Of a stretch of 31,888 bases of DNA, positions 7,918-16,558 are shown piece after piece. The position numbers and the translations under genes are program-made. The stretch's first letter is position 1. Each line of letters opens with the position of its first letter. Location: positions 1 to 31,888 of the forward strand of contig JAISDV010000144.1 of the NCBI GenBank assembly GCA_031264545.1, in the 5' to 3' direction. Source of the stretch: Oscillospiraceae bacterium (GTDB lineage: Bacteria; Bacillota; Clostridia; Oscillospirales; Oscillospiraceae). The notes beneath the pieces are model-generated. The model did not search any database and was not told the DNA's origin. It saw only the letters and a list, made by a program, of their open reading frames with translations.

Positions 7918-9198
7918 TCAGGGCCTGCGGTAATCGGCGCAGACCGGAAGCCCGGTCAGAAAGCGCCTGATCATGTCCAGCGCGCAGTTTGCGGCCAGCG
8001 TCCGCACCCGCGCCCTGCCGCGTCCGGAGCTGAGCCGGGCCACGAAGCTCCTTTCTCCGGCGGCGAGGGCGACAAACACCGTACCTACAGGGTTGACCCC
8101 GTCGCCCTCGGGGCCCGCCAGCCCCGTTGTCGCCACCGCGACCGACGAGCCGAAAAGCGCCTTCACGCCTTCAGCCATGGCCGCCGCCGTCTCCGCGCTG
8201 ACCGCGCCGTACTTTTCGAGCAGCTCCGCCGGGACGCCGAGCACCTTCGTCTTGCTCTTCGCGGCATAGCACACCGTGCCGCCGGGAAAAATCTTCGACG
8301 AGCCGCTCAGATCGGTCACACGCTTGGCGATCAGGCCGCCGGTGCAGCTCTCCGCCGTACTGAGCGTCATGTTTTTTTCGTTCAGAAGCCGGCAGACGAC
8401 CTGCTCGAGACTGAGCGCATCCACGCCGTAGACGATATCCCCGAGAATCCCGCGTACCTGCGCGATAACGGGTCTCATCATCTCCTCGGCTTCCGCCAGG
8501 GTGCCGGCTTTAGCCGTTACGCGCAGCAGGACCTCACCCTCCTTGGCATAGGGCGCGAGCGTCGGGTTGGTCAGCCCGTTCATCATATCGCGCAGCTTCG
8601 CTTCGACCGCGCTCTCGCCGCTGCCGACAATATTCAGGCCGTGGGAGAGGATTACCTCGTCCGAGAGCGCGCGCAGATAGGGCATGGCGCAGGCTTTAAA
8701 CATCGCGTTGCACTCGCGCGGAGGCCCGGGCAGCATGATGACGTGCACACCTCCGGCAAAGAAAGCGCAGCCGGGCGCGGTGCCCCACTCATTGTGGAAA
8801 ACCGCGCAGCCGGCGGGCAGATAGGCCTGCTGGAGGTTATTTTCCGTCATACTGCCGACGCCGATGACCTCGCGGAAATAGCGCGTCATTTCCTCGGCCA
8901 GCTCCTTATGAAAAACCATCTCGAGGTCGAACGCACCCGCAAGCACCTGCTTTGTCAGGTCATCACAGGTCGGGCCGAGACCGCCGGTGGTGATGATGAT
9001 GTCCGCCCGCTCCCGCGCGATCTCCACGGCTCCGGCCAGTCTTTCGGGATTATCGCCGACGACCGTATGGTAAAAAACGTTTATGCCGAGCTCAGACAGG
9101 TACACCGAGATATCCCGCGCATCCGTATTGGCCGTGCCGCCGAGCAGCAGCTCCGTTCCGACGGAGAGAATTTCCGCGCTCAAAGGTTTTTTCATCAT
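7918..9198 (-). CDS. cinA: CinA-family protein: nucleotide pyrophosphatase and NMN amidohydrolase domains
   Basis: A 426-residue two-domain protein of normal CinA length. The N-terminal MoaB/MogA-like domain (about residues 1-170) starts AEILSVGTELLLG and contains TTGGLGPTCDD. The C-terminal PncC domain (about residues 260-420) contains LSTAESCTGGLIA and ATTGLAGPEGDG and hydrolyses nicotinamide mononucleotide in pyridine nucleotide recycling. CinA is also linked to competence. The first of two adjacent ATG codons (9198) follows GAAGGG; an upstream extension to 9282 lacks family-like sequence. It lies 90 bases after thiI on the same strand and is probably the last gene of the yifB-thiI-cinA run. 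Confidence 0.94.
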   Translation of the reverse strand: MMKKPLSAEILSVGTELLLGGTANTDARDISVYLSELGINVFYHTVVGDNPERLAGAVEIARERADIIITTGGLGPTCDDLTKQVLAGAFDLEMVFHKELAEEMTRYFREVIGVGSMTENNLQQAYLPAGCAVFHNEWGTAPGCAFFAGGVHVIMLPGPPRECNAMFKACAMPYLRALSDEVILSHGLNIVGSGESAVEAKLRDMMNGLTNPTLAPYAKEGEVLLRVTAKAGTLAEAEEMMRPVIAQVRGILGDIVYGVDALSLEQVVCRLLNEKNMTLSTAESCTGGLIAKRVTDLSGSSKIFPGGTVCYAAKSKTKVLGVPAELLEKYGAVSAETAAAMAEGVKALFGSSVAVATTGLAGPEGDGVNPVGTVFVALAAGERSFVARLSSGRGRARVRTLAANCALDMIRRFLTGLPVCADYRRP

Positions 9199-9288
9199 AG
9201 CCCTTCCCTTCACTTCAAGATAAGGCGTATCCACACGGCCGGGGCTGCTGTATCGCGGCTTTGAGCTGCCGCGTGAACACACGCTAAA

Positions 9289-10458
9289 TCAGCCGTCGAG
9301 CCTGGCCGTGTATTTTGATTGGACCGCCTCCCCGATCAGCGCGGGATAATCGAGCGTGCGCTCAGCCTCCAGAACGTCCTCGAGCCTCGGCCTGGTCCTG
9401 GGGTGGCGCGGCGTGAAGACCGTGCAGCAGTCCTCGTAGGGCAGGATGGACGTCTCAAAGGTGCCGATCCTCCGGGCCAGCGCGACGATATCGCTCTTGT
9501 CCATGCCGATGAGCGGGCGCAGGACGGGCAGCGAAAGGCCGTCCTCCGTCACGCGAAGGGCCTCCATCGTCTGGCTGGCCACCTGTCCGAGATTTTCACC
9601 TGTTACAAGCGCCCCGCAGCCGTGCATTTCGGCGATCTGTTCCGAAATACGCATCATAAAGCGCCGCATGATCAGCGTAAAATACGCCTCGGGGCATTTT
9701 GCGCGGATCTCCTCCTGAATACGCGTGAAGGGCACGACCTCGACGGCGAGCCTGCCGCAGTATTTCGTGAGTATCCGCGCGAGCGAGACGACCTTCTCCC
9801 TGGCCTGCTCGGAGGTGTACGGAAACGAGAAAAAGTGCACGGGCACAAGATGTATCCCGCGCCGGGCGATCATATAGCTCGAAACGGGGCTGTCGATCCC
9901 GCCGGAGAGCAGGGTTACGGCGCTGCCGTTGCAGCCGACGGGCAGGCCGCCCGCACCGGGCAGGGCGCCGGCGTGGATGTAGGCTGCGTTTTCGCGCACC
10001 TCGACATGCACGGTCAGGTCCGGCGCGCGGACGTCCACCCTGACCTCGGGATACGCGTCGGCAAGCAAGCCCCCGACATACTGCGACAGCGCAATGCTCG
10101 ACATGGGAAAGCGCTTGTCCGAGCGCTTTGTTTCGACCTTAAAGCTCCCCGCTTCGGACAGTTCTTCGCCGAGATACCTTTTTGCCGTCTCAAAAATCGC
10201 GTCCCCGTCCTTTTCGCAGGCCATCGCCCGCGTCACGCCGACGACGCCGAAAACGCTCTGTACGGCCTCGAACGCACCGTCCATGTCGCAGCCCGCCTCC
10301 GGCTCGATATAGACCGTTGACTGGGCGGCATAGACCCGGAAGCCGCCGAAGGGCTTGAGCCTGCGCCGGATATTCGCCAGAAGCTTGTCCTCGAAAAAGC
10401 GCCGGTTCTGGCCTTTCAGTATGATTTCCCCCTGCTTGAGGAGTATCATATCGTTCAT
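9289..10458 (-). CDS. thiI: tRNA 4-thiouridine synthase ThiI
   Basis: Transfers sulfur to U8 of tRNA and, in many bacteria, to ThiS for thiazole synthesis. The 389-residue protein has an N-terminal ferredoxin-like/THUMP region (residues 1-165, with SFKVETKRSDKRFP) and the PP-loop SGGIDS at 185-190 that binds ATP. It ends without the rhodanese domain of the enterobacterial enzyme, as usual in Firmicutes, so sulfur must come from a partner cysteine desulfurase, which is not next to it here. EDCCTVF near residue 340 provides family cysteines. The ATG at 10458 is 15 bases after the yifB stop, so the two are probably co-transcribed. Confidence 0.95.
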   Translation of the reverse strand: MNDMILLKQGEIILKGQNRRFFEDKLLANIRRRLKPFGGFRVYAAQSTVYIEPEAGCDMDGAFEAVQSVFGVVGVTRAMACEKDGDAIFETAKRYLGEELSEAGSFKVETKRSDKRFPMSSIALSQYVGGLLADAYPEVRVDVRAPDLTVHVEVRENAAYIHAGALPGAGGLPVGCNGSAVTLLSGGIDSPVSSYMIARRGIHLVPVHFFSFPYTSEQAREKVVSLARILTKYCGRLAVEVVPFTRIQEEIRAKCPEAYFTLIMRRFMMRISEQIAEMHGCGALVTGENLGQVASQTMEALRVTEDGLSLPVLRPLIGMDKSDIVALARRIGTFETSILPYEDCCTVFTPRHPRTRPRLEDVLEAERTLDYPALIGEAVQSKYTARLDG

Positions 10459-10473
10459 GATTTTCGTTCCTTT

Positions 10474-12018
10474 TTATGGATTTACCGAAGCACGGGCTCG
10501 CTGCGCGGGCTCGCGGAAGTCGTAGGTGCGGTACTGGATGGCCTCCGCCAGATGGTTCGGGCCGATCAACTCCGCGCCGTCGAGGTCGGCGATCGTCCGC
10601 GCCACACGGAGGATACGGTCATAACTGCGCGCGGTCAGGCCCATGCGCTCGAAAGCCGCTTTCATGAGCGCTTCGCAGTCCTCCGAAAGCGCGCAATGCG
10701 CGCGCATCTGCTTCTGCTCCATGCGCGCGTTGCAGTCCGGCCCTGCGCCGGAAAAGCGTTTCCGCTGAATCTGCCGCGCGGCGTCCACGCGTTTTTTGAT
10801 CTCCGCGCTCTTTTCGGCAGGCGCTTTCGCGCGCAGCTCGTCAAACGCCAGCGCCGGAACCTCGACAATAATATCGACGCGGTCGAGCAGCGGGCCGGAT
10901 ATTTTGCCGTGGTATTTTTGCACGGCGCTCTCCGTGCAGCTGCAACGCCCCGAGGGGTGGCCGTACCAGCCGCACTTGCAGGGATTCATTGCGCAAACCA
11001 GCATGAAGCCCGCGGGATAGCTGGCGTTTCCCGCCGAGCGGGAGATCGTGACCTTTCCGTCCTCGAGCGGCTGGCGCATAACCTCCAACACGTCCCGGTG
11101 GAATTCCGGCAGCTCGTCGAGGAAGAGCACACCGTTGTGCGCGAGCGAGATCTCGCCCGGCTGGAGCTGCGACCCGCCTGCCATCGCCGAGGCGCTGAGG
11201 GTATGGTGCGGGCTGCGGAAAGGCCTTTGGACAACGAGCGGCCTTTCCCGGCTCGTCATCCCCGCGACGGAATGGATCTCCGTCGTCTCCAGCGCCTCCG
11301 CCCGGCTCATATCCGGCAGGATCGCGGGCAGGCGCTTGGCAAGCATCGATTTCCCCGCGCCCGGCGGGCCGACAAGGAGCAGATTATGCCCGCCGGCCGC
11401 GGCGACCTCGAGCGCGCGTTTGACGTTTTCCTGACCCTTGACCTCAGAAAAGTCGGGGATATGCGCCGCCGTTTCGCAGACCTGCGGCGTCTGCGCCGGG
11501 CCGAGGGCCTCCTCCTCTGTGAAATGCCGCAGGAGCGCCTGAACGTCCCGGACGGGATAGACCTCGAGGCCCTCGGCAAAGGCCGCCTCGGGCGCGTTGT
11601 CGGCCGGGACAAAGAGCTTCTTGATCCCGGTCCGCGCCGCGGCCAGCGCCATCGGAAGCGCACCGCGCACCGGACGCAGCTCTCCCGTCAGCCCCAATTC
11701 CCCGAAAAAGGCACAGTCCTCTTCGGGGGCCTTGATCGCCCCGGAACAGCAGAGTACGGACAAAAGCACCGGCAGGTCATAGGTCGTGCCGCCCTTTTTC
11801 GTGTCCGCAGGCGCAAGATTGATCGTCAGCCGCGAAACGGGAAACGAAAGCCCCGCGTTTTTGATCGCGGCGCGCACCCTGTCGCGCGCCTCCTTGACCG
11901 CCGTGTCCGGCAGGCCGACGATGTCGAAAGCGGGCAGGCCGTTCGACAGGAAGCATTCGACGGAAACCTCATAGCCGCCTATGCCCCTGATGCCGAGAGA
12001 GCGAATTTTTGAGATCAT
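10474..12018 (-). CDS. comM: YifB/ComM-family Mg-chelatase-like AAA+ ATPase
   Basis: A 514-residue protein with three parts. The N-terminal Lon-like/ChlI domain covers about 1-165 (GLPAFDIVGLPDTAVKEAR, then RLTINLAPADTKK). The AAA+ Mg-chelatase domain has Walker A GPPGAGKS at 217-224 and Walker B VLFLDELPEF. The C-terminal domain contains SARSYDRILRVARTIADL. A cysteine cluster (CAMNPCKCGWYGHP, then CSCTE) is typical of the family. ComM is a hexameric helicase that promotes branch migration in natural transformation of Gram-negative bacteria; its role in Clostridia is less clear. The ATG at 12018 has GGAAGGAA about 8 bases upstream. It heads the run yifB-thiI-cinA, and cinA is also competence-linked. 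Confidence 0.93.
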   Translation of the reverse strand: MISKIRSLGIRGIGGYEVSVECFLSNGLPAFDIVGLPDTAVKEARDRVRAAIKNAGLSFPVSRLTINLAPADTKKGGTTYDLPVLLSVLCCSGAIKAPEEDCAFFGELGLTGELRPVRGALPMALAAARTGIKKLFVPADNAPEAAFAEGLEVYPVRDVQALLRHFTEEEALGPAQTPQVCETAAHIPDFSEVKGQENVKRALEVAAAGGHNLLLVGPPGAGKSMLAKRLPAILPDMSRAEALETTEIHSVAGMTSRERPLVVQRPFRSPHHTLSASAMAGGSQLQPGEISLAHNGVLFLDELPEFHRDVLEVMRQPLEDGKVTISRSAGNASYPAGFMLVCAMNPCKCGWYGHPSGRCSCTESAVQKYHGKISGPLLDRVDIIVEVPALAFDELRAKAPAEKSAEIKKRVDAARQIQRKRFSGAGPDCNARMEQKQMRAHCALSEDCEALMKAAFERMGLTARSYDRILRVARTIADLDGAELIGPNHLAEAIQYRTYDFREPAQRARASVNP

Positions 12019-12165
12019 ATGCCCGTTCCTTCCAGACAAAAAGGCTTGCCTAAAGCGCTTTTATACTGACGCGGTTCTCCTTCACGTTTATACCCGGCCG
12101 CGCCTGCCGGACGGACTGTCTCCACCGTACAATTTTGACAATTATTTCGCATAGGGTCAAACGGC

Positions 12166-12570
12166 CTATTCGTACCGTAAGCTTATCTCGCCACCGGAAT
12201 ACACGCCGTCGTCAAGGCTGATGACGAGCCATTGTCCGTCAGAGGGGTCGAACAGCCCGGAAGCGGGCGGGAGGTAATAAGCAAGCTTGCCGCCGGCACT
12301 GTTTTCTATCGACGCTTCGCCGAGAAGCAGGAGAATCTCTTCCCGCGTTTTTCCCTCAAGGCAGCCCCGATTGAGGAGGTCAGAGACGAGGTTGACGCGT
12401 TGGGCCGATTTTGTCCATTTCGCCGCGGAGAACGTATGGCTGTATCTGCCGCTGATCCCCCAAGCAGCCAGCGCGAGGAACAGGAGCGCAAAAATCACAA
12501 AAAAAGTATAGTTAAAACGCTTTGCCCTTTTTATCGCTTTGTTACGCTCGTCATCCGTCATTTGATCCAC
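12166..12570 (-). CDS. Small single-pass membrane protein with a BamE/SmpA-like domain
   Basis: A 134-residue protein of no firmly known function. A charged N-terminus (DDERNKAIKRAKR) leads into one membrane segment at about residues 22-42 (FFVIFALLFLALAAWG). The external part has the pattern GKTREEILLLLGEAS, then a tyrosine-rich strand, then WLVISLDDGVYSGGEISLRYE. This resembles the BamE/SmpA fold, in which a helix ending in LG-x-P is followed by strands; the similarity is inferred by eye. The start is taken as GTG 12570, 4 bases after the aspS stop with GGAGG inside the aspS end; ATG at 12561 and TTG at 12591 are alternatives. It is coupled to aspS, which seems chance rather than functional. 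Confidence 0.75.
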   Translation of the reverse strand: MDQMTDDERNKAIKRAKRFNYTFFVIFALLFLALAAWGISGRYSHTFSAAKWTKSAQRVNLVSDLLNRGCLEGKTREEILLLLGEASIENSAGGKLAYYLPPASGLFDPSDGQWLVISLDDGVYSGGEISLRYE

Positions 12571-12574
12571 CTGC

Positions 12575-14347
12575 TCAATCCTCCAGGTCAAGGGTGATAT
12601 GCAGCTCGCGGAGCTGCTCCTCCTCGACCTCGGAGGGCGCGCCCATCATCAGGTCCTGGGCGCTCTTGTTCATCGGGAAGGGGATGATCTCACGGATACT
12701 GTCCTCCCCGGCAAGGAGCATGACCATGCGGTCAACGCCAGGTGCAATGCCCGCGTGCGGGGGCGCGCCGTAGCAGAAGGCGTTGTACATAGCCGGGAAC
12801 CTCGCCTTCACGTCATCCTCGCCGAGGCCGACAAGCTCAAAGGCCTTGACCATGATCTCCGGGTCATGATTACGCACCGCGCCGGAGGAAAGCTCCACGC
12901 CGTTGCAGACAAGGTCGTACTGGCAGGCCGTGACGGCAAGCGGGTCGGCCTCGCCGCGTTCAGCTTTCCGGAGAATTTCAAGTCCGCCGTTCGGCATGGA
13001 AAAGGGGTTGTGGCAAAATTCCAGCTTCCGGGATTCCTCCCCGAGCTCATACATCGGGAAATCGACGATCCAGCAGAATTCATAGCGCTCGGTATCCATA
13101 TGTCCCGGAATGGCCGTCCCCAGCAGCTTTCTCAGGACGCCCGCCGTTTTCTGAGCGGCCTTCTTCTCGCCCGCCGTGAGGCCCACAAAGCAGCCCGGTT
13201 CAAGGCCGAGGGCTTCGACCAGCGTCTCCTTGCCGTCCGCGACGAATTTCGCGATGCCCCCGACGACCTCGCCCTGTTCGTCGAGCCTGAACCAGTAGGG
13301 CTTGCTGCCGGCCTGTACCTCGACGTCTGCACAGAGCTTGTCGATGTGCTTGCGCGTCAGCGTAAAGCCCGGCACGACGACGGCCTTCACGGTATTCCCC
13401 GCGAACGGCGCAAAGCCGCAGCCGGAGAGCGGCGCCGTCGCATCCTGAACGGTCAGGTCGATGCGCAGGTCAGGCTTATCCGAGCCGTAGAGCTCCATCG
13501 CGTCCAGATAGCGGATACGCCTGAAGGGGGCCTGCGATGCGATATTATACCTGCCGTATTCGGCAAAAATCAGCGGCAGCACGTCCTCGATCACCGCGAA
13601 AACGTCCTCCTGGCCGGCAAAGGCCATCTCCAGATCAAGCTGATAGAACTCGCCGGGCGAACGGTCGGCCCGGGCGTCCTCGTCACGGAAGCAGGGGGCG
13701 ATCTGGAAATAGCGGTCAAAGCCGGAGGCCATCAGCAGCTGCTTGAACTGCTGAGGCGCCTGAGGCAGGGCGTAGAACCTGCCCGGGTGGTTGCGCGCCG
13801 GAACGAGATAATCCCGCGCGCCCTCGGGCGATGAGGCGGTCAGAATCGGCGTGGTAATCTCCAGAAAATCATGCTCGAGCATGCGCTTGCGAAGCGCCGC
13901 GACCACATTGCAGCGCAGGATGATATTGTTTCTGACCTCGGGATTCCGGAGGTCGAGGTAACGGTATTTGAGCCGGGCCGTTTCATCGGCTTCGCGGCTG
14001 CGGTTGATCTGGAACGGCAGCGCGTTATGGCGGCAGCGTCCGAGCACTTTGATCGCCGAGGGTACGATCTCAATATCGCCGGTCGGCAGCCCGGGGTTCT
14101 TGCTCGCGCGCTCACGCACAACGCCCTCCACGCTGACCGTCGATTCGCGCGTAATCTCCCTTACGGCGCCGAGCAGCTCCTCCGTCTCGACGACGACCTG
14201 CGTCGTGCCGTAAAAGTCGCGCACCACGGCGAAAGCGAGCGCGGCGCTGACCTCGCGCACGTTCTCCAGCCAGCCCACGATTTTGACTCTCTTCCCTGTA
14301 TCCGCAATGCGCAGCGCGTTACAGGTGTGCGTCCGGGATTGCAGCAT
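12575..14347 (-). CDS. aspS: Aspartate-tRNA ligase
   Basis: Charges tRNA-Asp (and possibly tRNA-Asn) with aspartate. The 590-residue class II synthetase has an N-terminal OB-fold (residues 1-105), the catalytic domain with motif 2 FRDEDARADRSPGEFYQLD, a GAD insertion, and motif 3 near the end (GIAPGVDRMVMLLAG). The strings ALPQAPQQFKQLLM and RSPGEFYQLDLEMAF match the alphaproteobacterial-type AspRS rather than the usual bacterial form (LRADRQPEFTQID). The start at 14347 follows AGAGAGGA and gives the normal N-terminus; the frame stays open to 14428. It lies 89 bases downstream of hisS and is probably in the same operon, an arrangement common in Firmicutes. Confidence 0.96.
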   Translation of the reverse strand: MLQSRTHTCNALRIADTGKRVKIVGWLENVREVSAALAFAVVRDFYGTTQVVVETEELLGAVREITRESTVSVEGVVRERASKNPGLPTGDIEIVPSAIKVLGRCRHNALPFQINRSREADETARLKYRYLDLRNPEVRNNIILRCNVVAALRKRMLEHDFLEITTPILTASSPEGARDYLVPARNHPGRFYALPQAPQQFKQLLMASGFDRYFQIAPCFRDEDARADRSPGEFYQLDLEMAFAGQEDVFAVIEDVLPLIFAEYGRYNIASQAPFRRIRYLDAMELYGSDKPDLRIDLTVQDATAPLSGCGFAPFAGNTVKAVVVPGFTLTRKHIDKLCADVEVQAGSKPYWFRLDEQGEVVGGIAKFVADGKETLVEALGLEPGCFVGLTAGEKKAAQKTAGVLRKLLGTAIPGHMDTERYEFCWIVDFPMYELGEESRKLEFCHNPFSMPNGGLEILRKAERGEADPLAVTACQYDLVCNGVELSSGAVRNHDPEIMVKAFELVGLGEDDVKARFPAMYNAFCYGAPPHAGIAPGVDRMVMLLAGEDSIREIIPFPMNKSAQDLMMGAPSEVEEEQLRELHITLDLED

Positions 14348-14436
14348 ACGTCCTGTTCCTCTCTCAGCTTGTTTCATATTTCCGGGACATCCGCGTTCCA
14401 GCCGGAACCTGAATTCACAGCGGGGCATTCAGGTCC

Positions 14437-15789
14437 TCAGTCCCGGATAACGCTGCTGTTCCCGCGCGTCTCGACCGCGACTCTGATGCGTGAAGCGGCG
14501 GCCCCCGCTGTCTCGCTGAACTGCTCGCCGGTCTGCATGTCCCTGAGCTTCACGACGCCTGCGCTGAGCTCGTCGTCCCCGAGGAACACAACGAAGGGGA
14601 TGCCGGTTCTGTCCGCGTAGCTTATTTTGGCCTTGAGCTTCTTCTCCTCACCGTAAAGCATCGCGCGTACGCCGTTATCGCGCAGCCTGGTCGCGGTCTC
14701 CACGGCCTTTGAAAGGTCCGCCGTCATCGGGATAATAAGCGCGTCCGCCGGCGCGGTGATCAGCTCGTCCGAGAACAGGCCCTGCTCTTCGAGCGCGAAG
14801 AAAAGGCGCGTCAGCCCGATGGAGATACCCACGCCGGGAAGCTTTTTGTCCGTATAATACTCCGCGAGATCATCATAGCGCCCCCCGGAGCAGACAGAAC
14901 CGATCTCCGGGCGCCCGGTAAGCGTCGTTTCATAGACCGTGCCGGTGTAATAGTCCAGCCCGCGCGCGATAGTGAGGTCGACCGCGAAGTTTTCCTCCGG
15001 CACACCGAATTCCGGCAGGTATCTTATCACGGCCTCGAGCTCAGAAAGCCCGAGGTCGAAGCTCGCGTTCCGCCCGGCATAGACCCTCAGCGCGGCGAGC
15101 TTTTCCGCGCTCGTGCCTGAAATGCCGATAAAGGCCATCAGCTTATCCGCTTTTTCCGCAGAAATGCCCTCCTCAACAAGCAGGGCACGGCACTTTTCGG
15201 CCCCGAGCTTGTCGAGCTTGTCTATCGTGCGCATCAGGTCTGCGGCCCTGTCCGCAAGGCCAAGCAGGGCGAAGAAGCCGGCCAGCAGCTTGCGGTTGTT
15301 GACACGGATGGTGAATTTGGTCAGCCCGAGCGCCGAGAAAGTTTTATAAATGATGGCGGGTATCTCGGCCTCGTTCATGATGCCCAGCGCGCCGTCGCCG
15401 ATAATGTCGATATCGGCCTGGTAAAACTCGCGGAAGCGCCCGCGCTGCGCGCGTTCGCCCCGGTAGACCTTGCCGATCTGGTAGCGGCGGAAAGGGAAAT
15501 TGAGCCGCCCGTAGTTGAGCGCGACGTATTTTGCCAGCGGCACGGTCAGGTCAAAACGAAGCGCGAGGTCTGTACCACCCTTGGTGAAGCGGTAAATCTG
15601 TTTTTCAGTCTCCCCGCCGCCCTTGGCGAGCAGTACTTCGGAGGCCTCGATCACGGGCGTATCCAGCGGGGCAAAGCCGCAGAGCGCATATGTACGCCTG
15701 AGACTCTCCATGATCCGTTCCATCCGCGCCTGTCCATCCGGCAGAAGCTCCATAAAGCCCGAGAGGGTGCGGGGCTTGATTTTCTCCAT
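14437..15789 (-). CDS. hisS: Histidine-tRNA ligase
   Basis: Charges tRNA-His with histidine. The 450-residue class II synthetase has motif 1 around residues 10-50 (GFMELLPDG), motif 2 RRYQIGKVYRGERAQRGRFREF, and the histidine-specific signature ARGLDYYTGTVYET in the last half. Motif 3 is GVGISIGLTRLFFAL. The C-terminal anticodon domain (LIIPMTADLSKAVETATRLR) is present but its end is somewhat divergent. The ATG at 15789 has GAAAGGAA about 10 bases upstream. A MITE-like element ends 25 bases before the start codon, so the promoter must lie inside or beyond it; none was clear. No T-box leader was recognised. Confidence 0.96.
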   Translation of the reverse strand: MEKIKPRTLSGFMELLPDGQARMERIMESLRRTYALCGFAPLDTPVIEASEVLLAKGGGETEKQIYRFTKGGTDLALRFDLTVPLAKYVALNYGRLNFPFRRYQIGKVYRGERAQRGRFREFYQADIDIIGDGALGIMNEAEIPAIIYKTFSALGLTKFTIRVNNRKLLAGFFALLGLADRAADLMRTIDKLDKLGAEKCRALLVEEGISAEKADKLMAFIGISGTSAEKLAALRVYAGRNASFDLGLSELEAVIRYLPEFGVPEENFAVDLTIARGLDYYTGTVYETTLTGRPEIGSVCSGGRYDDLAEYYTDKKLPGVGISIGLTRLFFALEEQGLFSDELITAPADALIIPMTADLSKAVETATRLRDNGVRAMLYGEEKKLKAKISYADRTGIPFVVFLGDDELSAGVVKLRDMQTGEQFSETAGAAASRIRVAVETRGNSSVIRD

Positions 15790-15813
15790 CTGTAAAATTC
15801 CTTTCGGTTTTAC

Positions 15814-15978
15814 TAGGGGTTGTTTGAAAAATCTGCGTGCGTGGCCGACGGGCCATATTTTTTGCTATGCAAGTCGATTTTCCGCAGGAATAATGGGTTT
15901 ATTTCAAGAAAAATCGGCGCGGCAGAGCGGAAAATAGGGTCGTCCGCCGGGCGCGATCGATTTTTCAAACAATCCCTA
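15814..15978. mobile_element. MITE-like element with 18-bp terminal inverted repeats and TA flanks
   Basis: GGGGTTGTTTGAAAAATC (15816-15833) is matched at 17 of 18 positions by the inverted copy at 15959-15976. Both ends are flanked by TA (15814-15815 and 15977-15978), as expected for TA-targeting IS630/mariner-type transposases. A second inverted pair, ATTTTCCGC (15877-15885) and GCGGAAAAT (15927-15935), lies inside. The 161-bp element has no coding capacity, so it would need a transposase supplied elsewhere. It fills the gap between mgsA and hisS and may influence hisS expression. Confidence 0.85.
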
Positions 15979-15990
15979 ACCTTAAGAACA

Positions 15991-16026
15991 ATAACGCCCC
16001 CTCCCGCAAAGGGACGAGAGCGTTAT
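15991..16026 (-). terminator. Probable terminator after mgsA
   Basis: ATAACGC (15991-15997) and GCGTTAT (16020-16026) form a 7-bp outer stem with further partial pairing inside (CTCCC with GGGACGAG). On the minus strand a moderately T-rich stretch follows. It is 20 bases after the mgsA stop. Confidence 0.6.
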
Positions 16027-16046
16027 GAGAAATAAAAGATCATCCG

Positions 16047-16448
16047 TTATATTTTGGGGTTGACAATGTCGCGCCAGCCGAAATCGCCGCGTCTCAGGCC
16101 CTGGATCAGAACCTCCGCCGTCGCGACATTGGAGGCAACGGGGATACTGTGCTGGTCACAGGCGCGCAGAATATCCATGACCTCCTTGTCGTCGTCCTCC
16201 CTGGCGGGGTCGCGGAAAAACAAAACGAGGTCTATCTCATTGTACGCAATGCGGGACTTTATCTGCTGGCTTCCGCCCTGAGAGGCCGTCAGATACAGGC
16301 TGACCGGAAGACCCGTCGCCTCGGCCACCATGCGCCCCGTCGTCGCGGTGGCGCAGATGGCGTGTTCGGAGAGGATACCGCAGTAGGCTATGCAGAACTG
16401 CACCATAAGCTCTTTTTTATTATCATGCGCCATTACAGCGATGTTCAT
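16047..16448 (-). CDS. mgsA: Methylglyoxal synthase
   Basis: Converts dihydroxyacetone phosphate to methylglyoxal and phosphate, a bypass that relieves sugar-phosphate build-up. The 133-residue protein shows the whole family pattern: MAHDNKK near the start, TATTGRM, SGSQQI-like GGSQQI, and the catalytic-aspartate segment DLVLFFRDP with SNVATAE near the end. The ATG at 16448 is preferred over 16457 because GAAAGG lies 9 bases before it. The gene has its own strong promoter and also follows PBP2 without an obvious terminator, so some read-through from the mre cluster is likely. An mgsA gene next to cell-shape genes is common in Firmicutes. Confidence 0.95.
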   Translation of the reverse strand: MNIAVMAHDNKKELMVQFCIAYCGILSEHAICATATTGRMVAEATGLPVSLYLTASQGGSQQIKSRIAYNEIDLVLFFRDPAREDDDKEVMDILRACDQHSIPVASNVATAEVLIQGLRRGDFGWRDIVNPKI

Positions 16449-16517
16449 GGTCTTCATCCTTTCGTGCGAGTGCGGTCTCGCGCGGCGCGACCGACCGCTG
16501 ACAGCAGTTTATACTTT

Positions 16518-16546
16518 ATTATACAGCAGTTCGGTGAAAAACGCAA
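16518..16546 (-). promoter_or_regulatory. Sigma-A promoter of mgsA
   Basis: On the minus strand TTGCGT (16541-16546) and a perfect TATAAT (16518-16523) are 17 bases apart. AACTGCTGT occurs on both sides of the -10 as a direct repeat. The promoter lies between the PBP2 stop and mgsA, giving a leader of about 60 bases. Confidence 0.75.
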
Positions 16547-16558
16547 TAAAAAGCATTT

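Noticed and set aside
12019..12165. Promoter of yifB or a small gene in the gap
   Set aside because: TTGACC- and TTGTCA-like hexamers occur on the minus strand but no acceptable -10 stands at the right distance, and no short frame with a ribosome binding site was found.
15790..16046. T-box leader for the hisS-aspS operon
   Set aside because: The stretch upstream of hisS is a MITE-like element with matched termini; no T-box consensus was seen.
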